From UMGS1279 sp045577695 (GTDB lineage: Bacteria > Bacillota > Clostridia > Oscillospirales > Acutalibacteraceae): 20,640 nt of DNA. Position numbers and translations under genes: made by a program. The stretch covers positions 1-20,640 of the forward strand of contig JAZNIW010000015.1 of the NCBI GenBank assembly GCA_045577695.1, read 5' to 3'. The notes under the pieces are model-generated. The model was not told where the DNA came from. It saw nothing but the letters and a program-made list of their open reading frames with translations, and searched no databases. Below, piece by piece: positions 15,242-20,640 of the stretch. Positions within the stretch are counted from its first letter, which is position 1; each line of letters begins with the position of its first letter.

Positions 15242-16102
15242 TTACTGTTTCATATAGGTTGTCATATCCTGCAATGTGGCGACAAATCCCTCGCCGGCAT
15301 AGCAAAGAGCTATCCAATCCACCTCATACACCGCACCGTTTTTTATGGCCGTTATATCCGCGAATGATTTGTTTTTGAGCAACGTCTCACTTTGACCGGT
15401 TGGTACAAACATCACATCGGGATTGGCCTTTTTTATGGCATCCTCGCTCATACGGTAGTGTTGGCCGGTGGCAGCATTGGGAATACCGGCTTTTTTCATC
15501 GCCTCACCGCCTAAGGTATCAGGGGTTACCACAAACCCCTCTTCTAACAGTACCAACGCCTTTTGGGTTAAAGCCTGATTGGATTTTTTTATCTCGCCAA
15601 TCACTCGCTCCATTTCCTCTAAATAAACGGAAACCGTTTCGGCGTATTTTTCTTTGCCCACAAACAGCTTGCAAAGTTCGGTGTAATACACAGCCACTTC
15701 GCTATATTTTTCCGGCGTTTTTAAAGTAACCACCGTAATGTTACGAAGATTCAGTTCTTGAGCAAAAGCGGCATCGGGCTCAGTAGCCGTAATCAAAACA
15801 TCAGGTGCCAAGGTATACAGGGCTTCTTTGTTCGGAACAACGGGGTTGCCCAAATCGGTCACACCCTCCATTCCCTTACGTAAAAAGGTGCTAGGTGCCC
15901 CAACCAAGTAACTCGGATAGCCCAACGCATAGATGGAAGAGGCAGCTGCCTCACTTAAAGTGGCCACGCGCAATGGCTGCTCTTTGATTTCCACCGTACC
16001 CACTGTAACGGGATAATCGGTCTTAAAAAGAGAACATCCGCAAACCGAGACCATAAGAAGAATCACAACCACGAACAGACCAACAATACTACGAAATTTC
16101 AA
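15242..16102 (-). CDS. Substrate-binding lipoprotein of an ABC importer, BtuF/FhuD fold
   Basis: The 286-residue product is a periplasmic-binding-protein family (PF01497-type) lipoprotein, the class that captures iron-siderophores, haem or cobalamin for an ABC importer. It starts MKFRS, then a hydrophobic segment, then VCGC with the lipid-anchor cysteine at residue 23, so it should be tethered outside the membrane. The fold signatures are RVATLSEAAASSIYALGY near residue 45, APDVLITATEPDA near 100, and VMFVPTGQSE and GAVYEVDW near the end. I place the start at TTG (16102): GGAGG lies eight bases upstream, whereas the longer ATG start (16126) precedes that site and would add eight residues including two acidic ones ahead of the signal peptide. 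No permease or ATPase gene is adjacent, so the substrate and partners are unknown. Its promoter overlaps that of the divergent membrane protein gene. Confidence 0.85.
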   Translation of the reverse strand: MKFRSIVGLFVVVILLMVSVCGCSLFKTDYPVTVGTVEIKEQPLRVATLSEAAASSIYALGYPSYLVGAPSTFLRKGMEGVTDLGNPVVPNKEALYTLAPDVLITATEPDAAFAQELNLRNITVVTLKTPEKYSEVAVYYTELCKLFVGKEKYAETVSVYLEEMERVIGEIKKSNQALTQKALVLLEEGFVVTPDTLGGEAMKKAGIPNAATGQHYRMSEDAIKKANPDVMFVPTGQSETLLKNKSFADITAIKNGAVYEVDWIALCYAGEGFVATLQDMTTYMKQ

Positions 16103-16133
16103 AAAAAATTCCTCCGTTTTTTTCATTTGTTTA

Positions 16134-16162
16134 ATTTTACTTCATATATTGCCGGATTTCAA
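16134..16162 (-). promoter_or_regulatory. Promoter of the lipoprotein gene
   Basis: On the minus strand: TTGAAA (16157-16162), 17-bp spacer, TAAAAT (16134-16139). No Fur-box-like 19-bp inverted repeat was recognised. Confidence 0.7.
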
Positions 16163-16163
16163 G

Positions 16164-16172
16164 TGATATAAT
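16164..16172 (+). promoter_or_regulatory. Extended -10 promoter of the membrane protein gene
   Basis: TGATATAAT (16164-16172), a TGn-extended perfect -10 box 36 bases before the GTG start. A -35 at normal spacing is not evident. It lies two bases from the -35 box of the divergent lipoprotein promoter. Confidence 0.55.
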
Positions 16173-16207
16173 AAAAAAAACAAATTTTCTCAAAAAGGTG
16201 ATTTTCT

Positions 16208-17029
16208 GTGCCAAACAACAAGGTGATTAAATCCAACGCACAAACCGCCCTGCGGGAGAAATGGCCACAATCAGTAGGAATCAGCGCCATTTTTTTAGCC
16301 GTGCTTAGTATTCATTTTGTGTTGCTTTCGATGATAAGCGCTCTTCTTTCCGGTTTTGTCGGGGAAACAACGGCGGCCTTTGTCGGTCTATTTGCAGTGG
16401 TTTTAGTGGGGCAGTTTTTTGGTATGCCTTTTTTATGTGGCGCACTACGTTGGTTTTGGTTTACTTCACTGGATGCCGATGTGCCGCTAAATGAAATTTT
16501 TTGTTATTTTTCCCGCGGGGGAGAATATCTTCGTATTCTATCCTTGAGTTTTCGTCTCCTTTTCCGTATGATCGGCATTGCAATTCTTTGTTTTTTGCCC
16601 GCCTTTTTCGTGCAAATTGTCCGCCTGCCCCTCACCTATGAGGTCTTGAATTCTTCTATGCCGTATTGGACCGCCTCGATGTGGGCGCTGGGTAAAATTT
16701 TAACGGTTTGCGGCACATTGTTTTCTTTGCTTTTGTTATCGCGCTATATGGCCGCCCCCATTTTAATGATTAACGACCCCGTTCTTTCCCCGCAAGAGGC
16801 ATTGAATTTGTCTATGGTTATCTCCAAAAGCAGCGGCGTGCACACCCTTTCTTTCTTTGTAAGTTTTCTCTTATGTGGTCTGCTTTCATTGTTGATTCTC
16901 CCCTTGCTGTTCACCCTGCCCTACTTTCTTTGTTCCTACAGCATCTTTTATCGCTTCTCCATCAATCGCTACAACCGATCGGTGCAAATCAACGATGACA
17001 CCTATACCGATTATCAAAATCGCTTATAA
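16208..17029 (+). CDS. Polytopic membrane protein of unknown function
   Basis: This 273-residue protein is strongly hydrophobic, with about five or six membrane segments (near residues 23-50, 55-82, 112-137, 157-183 and 213-245) and a short basic N-terminal cytoplasmic stretch (KVIKSNAQTALREKW). The layout, with a W at the end of a short N-terminal helix, a P-x-x-ALxLS segment before the last membrane region and an FY near the end, resembles the DUF975-type membrane proteins of Firmicutes, but I cannot confirm family membership by eye. No catalytic or transport motif is visible. The GTG start has AAAGGTGA six or more bases upstream. It is transcribed divergently from the lipoprotein gene and ends at a bidirectional terminator, so it appears monocistronic. 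Confidence 0.75.
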   Translation: MPNNKVIKSNAQTALREKWPQSVGISAIFLAVLSIHFVLLSMISALLSGFVGETTAAFVGLFAVVLVGQFFGMPFLCGALRWFWFTSLDADVPLNEIFCYFSRGGEYLRILSLSFRLLFRMIGIAILCFLPAFFVQIVRLPLTYEVLNSSMPYWTASMWALGKILTVCGTLFSLLLLSRYMAAPILMINDPVLSPQEALNLSMVISKSSGVHTLSFFVSFLLCGLLSLLILPLLFTLPYFLCSYSIFYRFSINRYNRSVQINDDTYTDYQNRL

Positions 17030-17045
17030 AAGAAATAAACTCTAT

Positions 17046-17097
17046 AAAAAAGGAATAGCTCTGTATGAAAACAATCACACAGAGCCATTCTTTTTTT
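17046..17097. terminator. Bidirectional terminator between the membrane protein gene and nrdR
   Basis: GAATAGCTCTGT (17053-17064) pairs with ACAGAGCCATTC (17079-17090) with one mismatch. It is followed by seven T on the plus strand and preceded by AAAAAA (17046-17051), giving a T run on the minus strand too. It serves the convergent genes on both sides. Confidence 0.88.
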
Positions 17098-17551
17098 ATT
17101 TGGTACCGAGGAGTTTATTGAGTTCGTTCATAAAGGTGCCGATATCCTTAAATTGTCGATACACCGAAGCAAAGCGAACATAGGCAACTTCATCTACCTC
17201 TTTTAACTTATCCATCACCAATTCGCCGATTTTATCGCTGGAAACTTCGCGATCGAGCGAATTTTGCAAAACCACTTCTATCTCATCGATAATATTTTCT
17301 AGTTTTTCGAGTGAAACCGGACGTTTTTCACAAGCGCGAAGTAACCCGTTAAGCAATTTATCCCGATTGAAAACCTCGCGCGATTTGTCCTTTTTAATAA
17401 CAATAATAGGCAAGCTTTCAATAATCTCATAAGTGGTAAAACGCTTTTGGCATTGTAAGCATTCACGTCTGCGACGAATGCGTTCCCCCTCATCGGTGGG
17501 ACGGGAATCAATAACCTTGCTCTCCTCAAAGGAGCAATACGGACACTTCAT
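17096..17551 (-). CDS. nrdR: Transcriptional repressor NrdR
   Basis: The 151-residue product is NrdR, the nucleotide-sensing repressor of ribonucleotide reductase genes. It has the N-terminal zinc ribbon with Cys3, Cys6, Cys31 and Cys34 (CPYC and CLQC), the conserved IDSRPTDEGERIRRRREC segment, and an ATP-cone domain from about residue 46 (PIIVIKKDKSREVFNRDKLLNGLLRAC) to about 136. Known members bind ATP/dATP in the cone and repress nrd operons via paired NrdR boxes. No nrd genes and no NrdR-box-like repeat were seen in this window, so the targets lie elsewhere. The ribosome binding site is weak (AAAGGCGGT about ten bases upstream). It stands alone between two terminators with its own promoter. 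Confidence 0.95.
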   Translation of the reverse strand: MKCPYCSFEESKVIDSRPTDEGERIRRRRECLQCQKRFTTYEIIESLPIIVIKKDKSREVFNRDKLLNGLLRACEKRPVSLEKLENIIDEIEVVLQNSLDREVSSDKIGELVMDKLKEVDEVAYVRFASVYRQFKDIGTFMNELNKLLGTK

Positions 17552-17583
17552 AGTTGCAACCGCCTTTATGAATAATTTTAAAT

Positions 17584-17612
17584 ATTATAACATATTTTCG
17601 AGAAAAAAGCAA
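17584..17612 (-). promoter_or_regulatory. nrdR promoter
   Basis: On the minus strand: TTGCTT (17607-17612), 17-bp spacer, TATAAT (17584-17589) with TGT extended -10. It sits immediately beyond the nagB terminator hairpin. Confidence 0.7.
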
Positions 17613-17613
17613 G

Positions 17614-17643
17614 AAAAAAGCACCGCGAAAAAATTCGCGGTGC
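17614..17643 (-). terminator. Rho-independent terminator of nagB
   Basis: GCACCGCGAA (17620-17629) and TTCGCGGTGC (17634-17643) form a perfect 10-bp stem with an AAAA loop (minus: TTTT); on the minus strand six T follow. It lies 10 bases past the nagB stop and just before the nrdR promoter. Confidence 0.9.
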
Positions 17644-17653
17644 CGAAAAAAAA

Positions 17654-18364
17654 TTATTTTTTGCTGTAAATAACTGTAACATCGGGATGGAGTTGCAGAA
17701 TCGAAGCCGGCACCTGCGGGGTTATCGGGCCAAAGAAGGCTTTTTCTACAATTTCTTTTTTGTTTTCGCCGTTGGCAATGAGCAACACCTTTTTCGCCTG
17801 CATAATCGAAAGCATACCCATCGTGATAGCCTGCGTCGGAACCTCTTCGCGACTGGCAAAGAAACGGGAATTGGCCGTAATGGTCGACTCGTGCAAATCC
17901 ACCAAATGGGTGGCTTTAACAAAACAATCATCCGGCTCGTTAAAGCCAATGTGGCCATCCAACCCAATGCCAAGCAATTGTAAATCAATGCCGCCCAATG
18001 CTTTGATATGGGCATCGTATGCTTCACCCTCGCCGGCCAAATCTTCGGCACAACCATTTGGAACAAAGGTTTTGGCTTTATCGATATTAATATGATCAAA
18101 CAAATTGTGATTCATAAAATAGCGGTAGCTTTGGTCGTTATCGCCGGTTAAACCAACATATTCATCTAAGTTGACCGAAGTAACCTTAGAAAAATCAAGT
18201 TCGCCGGCTTGATTCTTTTTAATCAATTCTTGATAGGCACCAACAGGCGAAGAACCGGTGGCCAGGCCCAACACGCAGTCAGGTTTTAAAATCACTTGTG
18301 CGGCGATAATGTTGGCCGCATCGCGACTTAATTCTTCGTACGAATCGACAACTTTGTAATTCAT
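17654..18364 (-). CDS. nagB: Glucosamine-6-phosphate deaminase
   Basis: NagB converts glucosamine-6-phosphate to fructose-6-phosphate and ammonia, bringing amino sugars into glycolysis. The 236-residue product shows LATGSSPVGAYQEL (about 34-47), the catalytic Asp67 in SVNLDEYVGL, the NDQSYRYFMNHNLF segment, and LLGIGLDGHIGFNEP (about 130-144) with the active-site histidine. Its length matches the shorter Firmicute form rather than the longer allosteric E. coli enzyme. A longer frame begins at 18433, but that would overlap the promoter; AAAGGAG nine bases before the ATG at 18364 and the family N-terminus support this start. nagA is not adjacent. It has a consensus promoter with a palindrome over the expected transcription start, so it is probably controlled separately from the ABC gene whose stop lies 90 bases upstream. 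Confidence 0.95.
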   Translation of the reverse strand: MNYKVVDSYEELSRDAANIIAAQVILKPDCVLGLATGSSPVGAYQELIKKNQAGELDFSKVTSVNLDEYVGLTGDNDQSYRYFMNHNLFDHINIDKAKTFVPNGCAEDLAGEGEAYDAHIKALGGIDLQLLGIGLDGHIGFNEPDDCFVKATHLVDLHESTITANSRFFASREEVPTQAITMGMLSIMQAKKVLLIANGENKKEIVEKAFFGPITPQVPASILQLHPDVTVIYSKK

Positions 18365-18388
18365 AAAAACTAACTCCTTTTCTTCACG

Positions 18389-18405
18389 TAAAGTTCGTAA
18401 CTTTA
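18389..18405. promoter_or_regulatory. Palindrome at the nagB transcription start, possible operator
   Basis: TAAAGTTCGTAACTTTA is a perfect palindrome with a 3-base centre, directly downstream of the nagB -10 box. Its place fits a repressor site; the cognate regulator is unknown and it does not look like a cre box. Confidence 0.4.
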
Positions 18406-18433
18406 TTATACTACAACAAGAAAAAACTGTCAA
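18405..18433 (-). promoter_or_regulatory. nagB promoter, full consensus
   Basis: On the minus strand: TTGACA (18428-18433), 17-bp spacer, TATAAT (18405-18410). It lies 21 bases past the stop of the ABC exporter gene. Confidence 0.88.
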
Positions 18434-18454
18434 CCAAGATGATCCTTTTTTGTT

Positions 18455-20212
18455 TTATCTTGCCACATACAAGCGATGATATTCACTGTAGAGTCCTCCA
18501 CTTTGCAAAAGTTCGCGGTGGGTACCGGATTCTTCAATGCCCTTTTGGGTCAACACTAAAATGCGGTCGGCATTTTGCACCGTAGTCAGTCGGTGGGCAA
18601 TCGTAAAAGTGGTACGCCCTTTGGCCAAGCGTTCTAAAGATTCCTGCACCAAGCGTTCACTTTCGTTATCCAGCGCGCTGGTGGCTTCATCCAAAATTAA
18701 AATCGGGGGATTTTTCAAAAAAACGCGGGCAATCGAAACCCGTTGTTTCTGGCCGCCTGAAAGCATCACGCCCCGCTCGCCCACATAGGAATCATATCCA
18801 TCCGGCAGAGCGCGGATGAAATCATCGGCACCGGCCAGTTTGGCGGCGACTACCATTTCCTCCTCAGTGGCATTCGGATTACCATATAAAATATTTTCTC
18901 GAATGGTACCCGAGAATAAATACACATCCTGGGCTACCACCCCGATATTTTGCCGCAAAGAAGCAAGGGTGACCGATTGAATATCCACTCCATCAATCGT
19001 AATACTGCCGGAGGTGATTTCGTAAAATCGAGGAATAAGGGAGCACAGGGTGGTTTTCCCGCCACCGGAGGGGCCCACCAAAGCAATATTCTCACCCGCT
19101 TTAACCTCTAAGTTCAATCGGGAAAGCACCTCGCGGTTTCCCTCACGGTAACGGAACGTAACTTCATTAAACGAAATGGCTCCCTGAACGTTATTGAGAT
19201 CTTTTGCATCTTTTCTGTCGGTAATATCGGGCTCAAGCGATAGAATTTCCGAAAAGCGTTCAATACCGGTCATCCCGCGTTGAAACTGCTCAGAAAATTC
19301 AACAATACGGCGAACCGAAGTCATTAGGGTTGAAACAAACATTAAATAAGCAATGTAATCGCCGGCGGCAATACTGCGGTTGCGCAAAAACAAAGCACCA
19401 ACCGCCACCACCAAAATGTACATCACCCCATCAAATAAGCGCGTACATGACTGAAAGGCAGCCATTACATAATACACCTTTTCTTTAACCTTTAAAAAGG
19501 TTTGATTTCCCAAATCAAATTTTTCCTGCTCTTGAACTTCGCCGGCGAAGGATTTTACAACCCGAATACCCAACAGACTATCCTCTACCTGTGCATTGAG
19601 TTCTCCGATTTTCTCTCGTGAAGCACGAAAACCAGCCTTCATTCGGCGTTGAAAAAAGGCCAAGACCACCACCATAATGGGAATGACAGCGAACATTATC
19701 AAGGTAAGCGGCAAGTGGATGTTACAAAGCAAGACAAACGAGGCGATAATTTTTACACCGGCAATAAAAAATTCTTCGGGACAATGGTGTGAAAACTCCG
19801 TAATATCGAATAAATCATTGGTCATACGAGACATTAGAGTGCCCACTTTAGCGCTGTCGTAATAAGTAAAGGAAAGTTTTTGCAGGTGATAAAAAAAGTC
19901 GTGACGCATATCCGATTCAATCTTTGCACCCATTATATGCCCCACCGAGGCCATATAGTACTGCGCTACGGTATCAATAATGCGAAGCAGCAAATAAAGC
20001 AAGGTGCTTCGAAGGATAAAAGAAAGGGTTAAGGCGGCAATATTGCCGGTCGCGTAGTCGGTAATTTGGCGCACGATCATCGGCAGTACTAATTCACAAA
20101 CGGTAGTAAGTGCCGCACAAAATAAATCAAACACCAAAATACCCCAATATTTTTTATAATATGGTAAAAATCGGCGCAGCAGTTGACCGGTTCTTGGTTT
20201 GGTTTTTTTCAT
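18455..20212 (-). CDS. ABC exporter half-transporter (fused permease and ATPase)
   Basis: The 585-residue product is a type IV ABC exporter half-transporter of the MsbA/BmrA/LmrA-like group: an N-terminal six-helix membrane domain (about 25-320) and a C-terminal ATPase. The ATPase has Walker A GPSGGGKTT (about 378), the Q-loop VAQDVYLFSG, signature LSGGQKQR (about 482), Walker B ILILDEATSALD (about 500) and the H-loop IAHRL (about 536). Such proteins act as homodimers or as heterodimers with a second half gene; none is adjacent, so a homodimer is likely. The substrate (drug, lipid or peptide) cannot be told. An upstream ATG would add 26 residues, but GGAGG eight bases before 20212 and the promoter position support this start. 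The promoter is flanked by three 18-bp tandem repeats. No terminator is visible after the stop, so readthrough into nagB is possible. Confidence 0.92.
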   Translation of the reverse strand: MKKTKPRTGQLLRRFLPYYKKYWGILVFDLFCAALTTVCELVLPMIVRQITDYATGNIAALTLSFILRSTLLYLLLRIIDTVAQYYMASVGHIMGAKIESDMRHDFFYHLQKLSFTYYDSAKVGTLMSRMTNDLFDITEFSHHCPEEFFIAGVKIIASFVLLCNIHLPLTLIMFAVIPIMVVVLAFFQRRMKAGFRASREKIGELNAQVEDSLLGIRVVKSFAGEVQEQEKFDLGNQTFLKVKEKVYYVMAAFQSCTRLFDGVMYILVVAVGALFLRNRSIAAGDYIAYLMFVSTLMTSVRRIVEFSEQFQRGMTGIERFSEILSLEPDITDRKDAKDLNNVQGAISFNEVTFRYREGNREVLSRLNLEVKAGENIALVGPSGGGKTTLCSLIPRFYEITSGSITIDGVDIQSVTLASLRQNIGVVAQDVYLFSGTIRENILYGNPNATEEEMVVAAKLAGADDFIRALPDGYDSYVGERGVMLSGGQKQRVSIARVFLKNPPILILDEATSALDNESERLVQESLERLAKGRTTFTIAHRLTTVQNADRILVLTQKGIEESGTHRELLQSGGLYSEYHRLYVAR

Positions 20213-20260
20213 TGCTGTTTCCTCCGGATTTGCTTTTTTGTTACATTTCATAATAAAATC

Positions 20261-20290
20261 ATTATAAAACAAATTAAAACGGCTTGTCAA
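20261..20290 (-). promoter_or_regulatory. Promoter of the ABC exporter gene
   Basis: On the minus strand: TTGACA (20285-20290), 18-bp spacer, TATAAT (20261-20266). Transcription would start near 20254, giving a leader of about 40 bases. Tandem repeats begin 10 bp upstream of the -35 box. Confidence 0.8.
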
Positions 20291-20300
20291 TACAACATTG

Positions 20301-20354
20301 CCTTGATTAACAGAGATTCCTTGATTGACAGAGATTCCTTGATTGACAGAGATT
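20301..20354. repeat. Three tandem 18-bp repeats
   Basis: CCTTGATTGACAGAGATT occurs at 20319-20336 and 20337-20354, and with one change (A for G) at 20301-20318. They lie between the ABC exporter promoter (minus) and the tRNA promoter (plus). An open frame reading across them is short and has no ribosome binding site, so they are better seen as non-coding. Confidence 0.92.
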
Positions 20355-20381
20355 CTTTTTTAAAAAAACCTATAATCCCCC

Positions 20382-20410
20382 TTGCATTTTACCGTTAAAG
20401 ATGGTAAAAT
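20382..20410 (+). promoter_or_regulatory. tRNA-Arg promoter
   Basis: TTGCAT (20382-20387), 17-bp spacer, TAAAAT (20405-20410), 15 bases before the tRNA 5' end. Confidence 0.65.
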
Positions 20411-20425
20411 ATAGCTCGTAACTTT

Positions 20426-20502
20426 CCGCCCGTGGCGAAGCTGGATATCGCAGCAGATTCCGATTCTGAAGGCCGGGGGTTCAAATCCCTCCGGGCGGGC
20501 CA
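20426..20502 (+). tRNA. tRNA-Arg, anticodon CCG
   Basis: A complete cloverleaf of 77 bases can be drawn, with encoded CCA. The acceptor stem CCGCCCG (20426-20432) pairs perfectly with CGGGCGG (20492-20498), followed by discriminator G and CCA. The D stem is GCGA/TCGC with loop AGCTGGATA. The anticodon loop TTCCGAT (20458-20464) places CCG at 20460-20462, reading CGG for arginine. The variable loop has five bases, and the T arm is GGGGG-TTCAAAT-CCCTC with one G-T pair. The first anticodon-stem pair (20453 with 20469) is a G-A mismatch. It has its own promoter and terminator, so it is a single-tRNA unit. Confidence 0.93.
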
Positions 20503-20546
20503 AAATCGACAAGTTTCGACAGAGACTTGTCGATTTTACTTTTTAC
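20502..20546 (+). terminator. Rho-independent terminator after the tRNA
   Basis: A perfect 13-bp stem, AAAATCGACAAGT (20502-20514) with ACTTGTCGATTTT (20525-20537), loop of ten bases, followed by a T run (20540-20544). Its first base is the last base of the encoded CCA. Confidence 0.85.
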
Positions 20547-20549
20547 CTC

Positions 20550-20620
20550 TTCACTCTTCACTTTTCACTATTCTCTGAGAAGTCGATTTTGGCAAGTAAT
20601 AGGTAATAGTGAATAGTGAA
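20550..20620. repeat. Inverted heptad repeats
   Basis: The left arm has TTCACTC, TTCACTT and TTCACTA in a row (20550-20570), then a degenerate TTCTCTG. The right arm has TAGTGAA twice (20607-20620), the reverse complement of TTCACTA. Between them AGTCGATTTT (20581-20590) echoes the tRNA terminator. Such 7-bp-period tracts occur between genes in many Clostridia; this one may continue past the window. Confidence 0.8.
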
Positions 20621-20640
20621 GAAGTTCGGTGTGCCTACGG

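Noticed and set aside
16127..18434. CcpA cre boxes near nagB and the divergent promoters
   Set aside because: I looked for the TGWAANCGNTNWCA pattern because hprK is present, but found no acceptable match in these intergenic regions.
18434..18454. Terminator between the ABC exporter gene and the nagB promoter
   Set aside because: The short gap has a T-rich stretch but no hairpin before it.
20301..20354. CRISPR or coding repeat
   Set aside because: The three 18-bp units are contiguous with no spacers, and the small frame through them has no start signals.

Overview
The window looks like chromosomal DNA from a low-to-moderate GC Firmicute of class Clostridia, probably an Oscillospiraceae/Ruminococcaceae-type anaerobe. 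The grounds are the gene set and order (hprK, a ROK sugar kinase, murB, rapZ, whiA, dnaE, pfkA), strong GGAGG-type ribosome binding sites, TTGACA/TATAAT promoters with 17-bp spacers, T-tailed terminators, and heptad repeat tracts of a kind common between genes in such genomes. This placement is an inference from gene content, not a database result.

Layout. 1-353 is an unassigned leader or intergenic region with inverted repeats, ending in a clear promoter. 354-9528 is a closely spaced co-directional block: HPr kinase/phosphorylase, ROK kinase, MurB, RapZ, WhiA, DNA polymerase III alpha and, from its own promoter inside the end of dnaE, 6-phosphofructokinase, closed by a terminator. 9645-12119 encodes a copper-type P1B ATPase with a metal-binding domain at each end, again closed by a strong terminator. 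uvrC and rpiB follow, each with its own promoter. 14585-15241 carries no convincing gene but holds a family of palindromic repeats: a perfect 32-nt palindrome, a roughly 59-nt direct repeat, and a second copy whose palindrome halves lie about 220 nt apart. Then come an orphan substrate-binding lipoprotein (minus), a divergent membrane protein (plus), a bidirectional terminator, nrdR (minus), nagB (minus) and an ABC exporter half-transporter (minus). The right end has three 18-bp tandem repeats, a tRNA-Arg(CCG) with its promoter and terminator, and inverted heptad repeats running toward the window edge.

How the genes fit together. HprK, the ROK kinase, PfkA, RpiB and NagB belong to carbon sensing, glycolysis, pentose-phosphate and amino-sugar metabolism. 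MurB and RapZ link this to cell-wall precursor supply; WhiA, DnaE, UvrC and NrdR serve division, replication, repair and control of dNTP synthesis. Most of this is housekeeping. No defence system, prophage, CRISPR array or intact insertion sequence was seen. The most unusual points are a possible internally initiated copper chaperone within copA, the palindrome-bounded intergenic elements, a pfkA leader with two competing hairpins, and tandem repeats at the ABC exporter promoter. Several starts were moved inward from the longest open frame because a good ribosome binding site lies before the later codon (murB TTG, lipoprotein TTG, dnaE, pfkA, rpiB, nagB, ABC exporter).
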